Below, one piece after another: positions 23,401-26,376 of a stretch of DNA of 26,376 nt. Under the pieces are notes generated by a model. That model ran no database searches and had not been told where the DNA came from. It saw only the letters and a list, made by a program, of their open reading frames with translations. Numbering within the stretch: position 1 is the stretch's first letter; each line of letters opens with the position of its first letter. The stretch is from DASTRU01 sp035761045. Its GTDB lineage: Bacteria > Pseudomonadota > Gammaproteobacteria > Burkholderiales > Burkholderiaceae_E. Position numbers and translations under genes: made by a program. The stretch is from assembly GCA_035761045.1 (NCBI GenBank), contig DASTRU010000002.1:1-26376 (forward strand), written 5' to 3'.

Positions 23401-24179
23401 CGCAGGTGTATGAGCCGTATCAGCGCAGCATCGCGGGCAAGTATCCGTTTTCGGCCGAATCGCGCGTGGAAGCCACGCAGGCCGAGATCGCGCAAATCTT
23501 CGGCCCCGAAGGCGCGGTCGCGAAATACGTGACGACCGCGATGGGTCCCCTAGTCGCGCGACGCGGCGACTTAGTCACGCCGCGTACCTGGGGCGACGTG
23601 GGCATCGTATTGTCTGCCGACTTTACGAACAACGTGCCGCGCTGGATCGCGCCGTTAAGCGCGCAAGGCGGCGCGAGCGCTGGCGGCGCCGCCGCGAGCG
23701 AGGCGCAAACGGTGTTTCAAATCCAACCCTTGCCCGCGCCGGGCACGAGCGAATACACCTTGGAGATCGACGGCCAACAATTGCGTTACCGCAACACGCC
23801 GCCGCAATGGAGCAACTTTGTCTGGCCGAATCCGCAAGGTGTCGCGGGTGCGCGCGTGACCGCTATCACCTTCGATGGCCGCACGATCGAAGTCGCCAAC
23901 GAACCCGGCCGCTTTGGGCTTGAACGACTCATCAACACCGCGCAACGCAAGCGCAAGGACAACGGCGTCTTTGAATTGTCGTGGTCGGCGGGATCGGTCA
24001 CCGTCTCGGTGGATTTACGCGTGATTAGTAGCCCGCAAGTCAGCGGCGACAACGCGCAAGCGCCACAAGGCCCGGGATTGCGCGGGCTTAAATTGCCGAC
24101 CTTCGTCGCCGGCGACAGCGGCCCCGTGGTGGACACGACCACTCCGGCCATCCCAACAAAAGCAGGAGGCGCGCGATGA
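20403..24179 (+). CDS. tssM: Type VI secretion membrane complex protein TssM (IcmF family)
   Basis: TssM (1258 aa) spans the envelope and, with TssL and TssJ, forms the T6SS membrane complex. Two membrane helices lie at about 12-30 and 36-56. The cytoplasmic NTPase-like domain has a Walker A motif GNPAAGKSS (126-134), GTRNCDWFF, DTAGRY (174-179) and TKAD (254-257). A third helix at about 436-457 leads to a large periplasmic part with helical then beta-rich C-terminal domains (ending near DLRVIS). Length is usual for TssM. It starts 14 bases after the previous stop with no clear ribosome binding site, and overlaps tagF by four bases. Confidence 0.95.
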   Translation: MARLLSWLTDARVLAAIGITALAAFLFVGARTLRIAAVWAAIVLAVALLVLLGVWLYRRWRAQRQGGLLGRLIERQARDKQDNRRAEVEALRGRLVTAIKTIKTSKLGDVPGAAALYELPWYLIIGNPAAGKSSAVVHSGLQFPFADQLGSVVQGAGGTRNCDWFFTSEGILLDTAGRYAVHEEDRTEWLGFLDLLKRYRPKAPINGLVIAASIAELSRDKPETVIELAKNLRQRVQEIVERLEVIVPVYVIFTKADLIPGFTEFFEGLDRSERGRVWGASLAYDRDGRADSLNLFDERFEGLYEGLKESSLATMAMHRGERMQPGMLTFPVEFASIKPVLRSFIATLFEDNPFQFKPVFRGFYFTSALHEGASMPSSSQRIADRFGLQLDAANTPPSTVYSKNGFFLLDLFRKVVFADSGLVRQYTSRRKQQWRYAAFLGVVLALGLALGGFSWSYLNNQRLVANATADLETIKRLQDTRIDLQSRFEALGILQDRIEQLERYHDSVPVSLGLGLYQGRVLERKLRDEYFHGAREILVKPAAAALEAFLQEVHARADQLQPQMRTSEQAANSAQLASGSAYKDSSPTDSEDAYNALKTYLMLSDRERAEAGHLIDQLTRFWRGWLETNRGAMTRDQMIRGAERLISFYTQQIADPAWPTTQINLSLVEQTREHLQRVVRGLPARDRVYADIKARAATRFAPITVARIVGEQDKDVVVGSVAISGTFSREAWEGYVEQAIKDAANKELQSSDWVLKTGARDDLTLEGSPEQIQKNLVAQYKADYAREWRKFLQGVTIAEFTSFARGVELMNRLGDPQNSPIATLLVETHRQTSWDNPSFADMGAQRAKRGLVEWFKQVVLGQAPTGVNVSIQMNAPRSDLPLGPVGKEFESIARLVAAKDKDQSLLRYYLDALSKIRTRFNQIKNQGDPGPGAKQLMQQTLEANGSELADALKLVDEQMLNGSADAPRQALRPLLVRPLLQAFAAIGKPTETELNKIWTAQVYEPYQRSIAGKYPFSAESRVEATQAEIAQIFGPEGAVAKYVTTAMGPLVARRGDLVTPRTWGDVGIVLSADFTNNVPRWIAPLSAQGGASAGGAAASEAQTVFQIQPLPAPGTSEYTLEIDGQQLRYRNTPPQWSNFVWPNPQGVAGARVTAITFDGRTIEVANEPGRFGLERLINTAQRKRKDNGVFELSWSAGSVTVSVDLRVISSPQVSGDNAQAPQGPGLRGLKLPTFVAGDSGPVVDTTTPAIPTKAGGAR

Positions 24180-25195
24180 GTCGTCTTGCCACGCGCGAAG
24201 GCCGCGCAAGCCCGCAGGCCGATCTCGACATCGCTTATTTCGGCAAGATTCCAAGCCGTGGTGATTTCGTGAAGGCCAGCACCGGCCATCCGCAATTGCT
24301 CGCCACGCTTGATCGTTGGGCCGCGCAAGCGATCGAACTTATGTCGATCGACACGCGCTGGAAACTAAGCTACGACGCGGCACTGCCGTTGCACTTCGCG
24401 TTTCTCGGTTCGCGCAGCCGGTTAGGCATCGCCGGTTATCTCGCGCCTAGCCGTGATGCATCGGAACGCAGATTCCCGTTCATCGCCGCCACCGCGTTTG
24501 AAGTCGACACGCCAATCGGATTCATCGCGCGCAGCCCGCTCGCGTTGTCGAATGCGTGGGCGCGGCTGGACGCGCTCGCGCAAGCCGCGATCACCGCCGC
24601 CGATAGCAGCGCGGCGCTTGGTGCGTTGACCCAAACGCGCATCACTCTCGAAGCTTCGTCGCCGCATCACAACGAGCGCTTCGACGATTTCGTCGAGATC
24701 CAAACGCTCGGCGCGCTTGAAGCCCTGCTCGATAGTCCGCAACGCCCGGTTCAACTCAAGCGGTTGTTGATCGCGCTAGGCGTGTTGTTGCAGCCCTTGC
24801 TCACGCACATCGGCGAACCGTTCGATAAAAACTTAGTGTTGCCGTTGCCGCGTGATGCGCATCATCGCGCGACGTGCGCCGCGTATTGGCTCGAATTACT
24901 CGCGCCTTTCGTCGCGCGCATCGATGTCGAGCTTGCGATCTTCATCGCGCAGTTGCACGCGCAACCCGTGCTTGTCATTGGCTTTGAAGGCGCGTCGCCC
25001 GCGATGCTTGAATCCGTCTTGCATCCCACGCCCGCGAACGAAACGCGACATGTCGTGATCGATGATGCGGAATGGGTCGATGCCCACGTGGCGGGCGACC
25101 CATCGCTTAGCAAACTCGCCGCGTATCTCGATCGCCCGCAGCTTTCGCTCGCGACCGCGCGCATGAGTTTTTTCGAAGCGTTTATCGGAGCCTGA
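24176..25195 (+). CDS. tagF: Type VI secretion associated protein TagF
   Basis: TagF (339 aa) proteins act after translation to hold T6SS in check, in Pseudomonas by acting on the Fha scaffold. The family signature IAYFGKIPSRGDFVKAS lies at residues 19-35, and FAFLGSRSRLGIAGYLAPS and RRFPFI follow at the expected spacing. The C-terminal part (about 210-339) is longer than in the shortest TagF proteins. ATGA overlap with tssM, and ompA-type gene after one base, show one operon. No PppA phosphatase domain is fused here, unlike some TagF proteins. Confidence 0.93.
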   Translation: MSRLATREGRASPQADLDIAYFGKIPSRGDFVKASTGHPQLLATLDRWAAQAIELMSIDTRWKLSYDAALPLHFAFLGSRSRLGIAGYLAPSRDASERRFPFIAATAFEVDTPIGFIARSPLALSNAWARLDALAQAAITAADSSAALGALTQTRITLEASSPHHNERFDDFVEIQTLGALEALLDSPQRPVQLKRLLIALGVLLQPLLTHIGEPFDKNLVLPLPRDAHHRATCAAYWLELLAPFVARIDVELAIFIAQLHAQPVLVIGFEGASPAMLESVLHPTPANETRHVVIDDAEWVDAHVAGDPSLSKLAAYLDRPQLSLATARMSFFEAFIGA

Positions 25196-25196
25196 C

Positions 25197-25997
25197 ATGA
25201 AGCGAATCATCACGCGCGTGTCGTTGATCGTCGGTGTCATCGCCTGTGGTTTGGCAATGCAAAGCACTGCTGATGCGCAAGCCCCCGCGCCGCAAAGCCC
25301 GCGCCCTGGCCAAGTGGTCGCAAGCGGCACGGTGCCCGACGAAGCGACCAAGGCCGCCGTGCTCGCCAAGTTGCGCGACGTGTATGGCGCGGACCGCGTG
25401 GTCGATCAAATCGCGATCGGCGCCGTCACCGCGCCCGCGAATTGGAGCGACTATGTGCAACGCCTGATCGCGCCTAACTTGAAGCAAGTCAGCCGGGGCC
25501 AGTTGGAGATCGACGGCAACATCGTCGCGATCAAAGGCGAGGTAAGCAACGAAGCCACGCGTCAGCAAATCGCAAGCGACATCAGCACGCAACTCACGCA
25601 GGCGTACACGGTGCGCAATGGTTTGCGCGTGGGCGCGTCCGAGCAAAGCGTGCTCGATCGCGTGCTGGCCAATCGCATCGTTGAATTCGAAAGCGGCAGT
25701 TCCACGCTCACCGCGAATGGCCGCGGCGTGCTCGATGAAATGGCCAAAGCCATGCTCAAGCTGGGGCAAAAGAAGTTCGAGGTGATCGGGCATACCGACA
25801 ACATCGGCGCGCGCGCAACTAATTTGTCGTTAAGCCAAGCGCGGGCGGATGCGGTGGTGGCGTATCTCGCGGAAAAGGGCGTCGCGGCGGCGTTGATGAG
25901 CGCGTCGGGCGCGGGCGCGGATCGGCCGATCGCGGATAACGCGACGGCGGAAGGACGGGCGAGGAATCGGCGGATTGAGTTTCGAGTGGTGCAGTGA
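25197..25997 (+). CDS. OmpA-family peptidoglycan-binding protein with BON-like repeats
   Basis: The 266-aa product has an N-terminal export signal. Cleavage may be at ADA/QA (residue 27-28), or it may be a lipoprotein, since VIAC at 14-17 resembles a lipobox. Residues about 40-75 and 105-145 look like two BON-type units (GTVPDEATKAAVLAKL and IKGEVSNEATRQQIA). The OmpA C-terminal domain (about 160-266) has GHTDNIG and LSLSQARADAV; D201 and R216 match the diaminopimelate-binding Asp and Arg of OmpA. In T6SS loci such proteins (TagL or TagN types) anchor the membrane complex to the cell wall; here that is inferred from context. Confidence 0.85.
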   Translation: MKRIITRVSLIVGVIACGLAMQSTADAQAPAPQSPRPGQVVASGTVPDEATKAAVLAKLRDVYGADRVVDQIAIGAVTAPANWSDYVQRLIAPNLKQVSRGQLEIDGNIVAIKGEVSNEATRQQIASDISTQLTQAYTVRNGLRVGASEQSVLDRVLANRIVEFESGSSTLTANGRGVLDEMAKAMLKLGQKKFEVIGHTDNIGARATNLSLSQARADAVVAYLAEKGVAAALMSASGAGADRPIADNATAEGRARNRRIEFRVVQ

Positions 25998-26008
25998 GGG
26001 GAAATTAC

Positions 26009-26376
26009 ATGAACGCCAACGTGCTCAAAAACCTTAAGCTCATGGCGTGTTTGTGTGCATGTGCCGCCGCATTAAATGGGCGTGCGACAGCGGCAGATAC
26101 GAGCGGAGAAATGGGCTGGATCGCTCTATTTACGTCGCATCTTTCTTGTCTCATGCATCGCGAAATACACAAAAAAGATGAGCTCAATATTACGTGCGAT
26201 TACAGCAGGGAATTAGTTGCGAACAAGCATGGTGACTCGGTGAAGTTCGATGAAAACGGAGAAACAGTTGAGCATGTGTTCGAACTGCGAGACGCGCCTG
26301 ATAAGCATGCTCCAACACGAGGGGCTATCGTTGTTCGTTTTAAACCTGACGATGGTTTAAGAGCGTATTACAAGGC
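26009..26376 (+). CDS. Hypothetical secreted protein, 3' end outside window
   Basis: From ATG 26009, preceded by AGGGG seven bases upstream, the frame stays open for 122 codons to the window edge. The N-terminus MNANVLKNLKLMACLCACA followed by ALNGRATAA looks like a signal peptide with cleavage after ATA. The mature part begins DTSGEMGWIALF and contains two more cysteines (C47, C63) that could form a disulfide. I do not recognise the family. G+C is clearly lower than in the T6SS genes before it and the codon choice differs (ATA, AGA, AGG), a hint of separate origin. Its place after ompA could fit a T6SS accessory, effector or periplasmic immunity protein, but nothing in the sequence proves this. 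Confidence 0.75.
   Translation, partial: MNANVLKNLKLMACLCACAAALNGRATAADTSGEMGWIALFTSHLSCLMHREIHKKDELNITCDYSRELVANKHGDSVKFDENGETVEHVFELRDAPDKHAPTRGAIVVRFKPDDGLRAYYK

Overview
The window looks like a stretch of betaproteobacterial chromosome, most like Burkholderiales. The ribosomal proteins are of betaproteobacterial type (S5, L22, L36, S4). infA sits between secY and rpmJ with no adk or map, which is the usual betaproteobacterial order and unlike E. coli, where infA is elsewhere. The first half has moderate G+C. From about 13.2 kb onward G+C is visibly higher, until the last, truncated gene, where it falls sharply. No tRNA, rRNA, CRISPR array or insertion sequence was recognised. No stretch longer than about 180 bases lacks a gene, and all larger gaps are described.

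Positions 2-13186, all on the + strand, are the S10, spc and alpha ribosomal operons: rplD (3' end only)-rplW-rplB-rpsS-rplV-rpsC-rplP-rpmC-rpsQ, then rplN-rplX-rplE-rpsN-rpsH-rplF-rplR-rpsE-rpmD-rplO-secY-infA-rpmJ, then rpsM-rpsK-rpsD-rpoA-rplQ. rpmD and rpmJ are very short genes, placed here by translation. The run is interrupted by four structured gaps: a 179-bp gap before rplN with a promoter and alternative hairpins, a 162-bp gap before rpsD with a terminator-like hairpin, a 121-bp gap before rpoA, and a 138-bp gap before rplQ with a long bulged stem. A strong intrinsic terminator closes the block at 13228-13254.

Positions 13269-17114 (+) hold nadA and nadC, two steps of de novo NAD synthesis, joined by an ATGA overlap, and then dsbD, the membrane reductant conduit to the periplasm. 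On the minus strand, convergent with dsbD, is an unrecognised membrane-anchored protein with a Pro/Ala-rich linker and a four-cysteine C-terminal domain (17119-17925).

Positions 17974-26376 (+) form a tightly packed partial type VI secretion (T6SS) module. In order it encodes an M15 peptidoglycan peptidase with two membrane helices, a PAAR spike-tip protein, a membrane-anchored protein with a degenerate ketosynthase/thiolase-like domain, TssM (IcmF), TagF, and an OmpA-family peptidoglycan-binding protein with BON-like repeats. The last gene is a secreted protein of low G+C cut by the window edge. Sheath, tube, baseplate, ClpV, TssJ, TssK and TssL genes are not in the window; they may lie downstream. 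The most interesting item is the ketosynthase-like membrane protein between PAAR and tssM, which seems to lack the catalytic cysteine and so probably has a structural or regulatory role in this T6SS.
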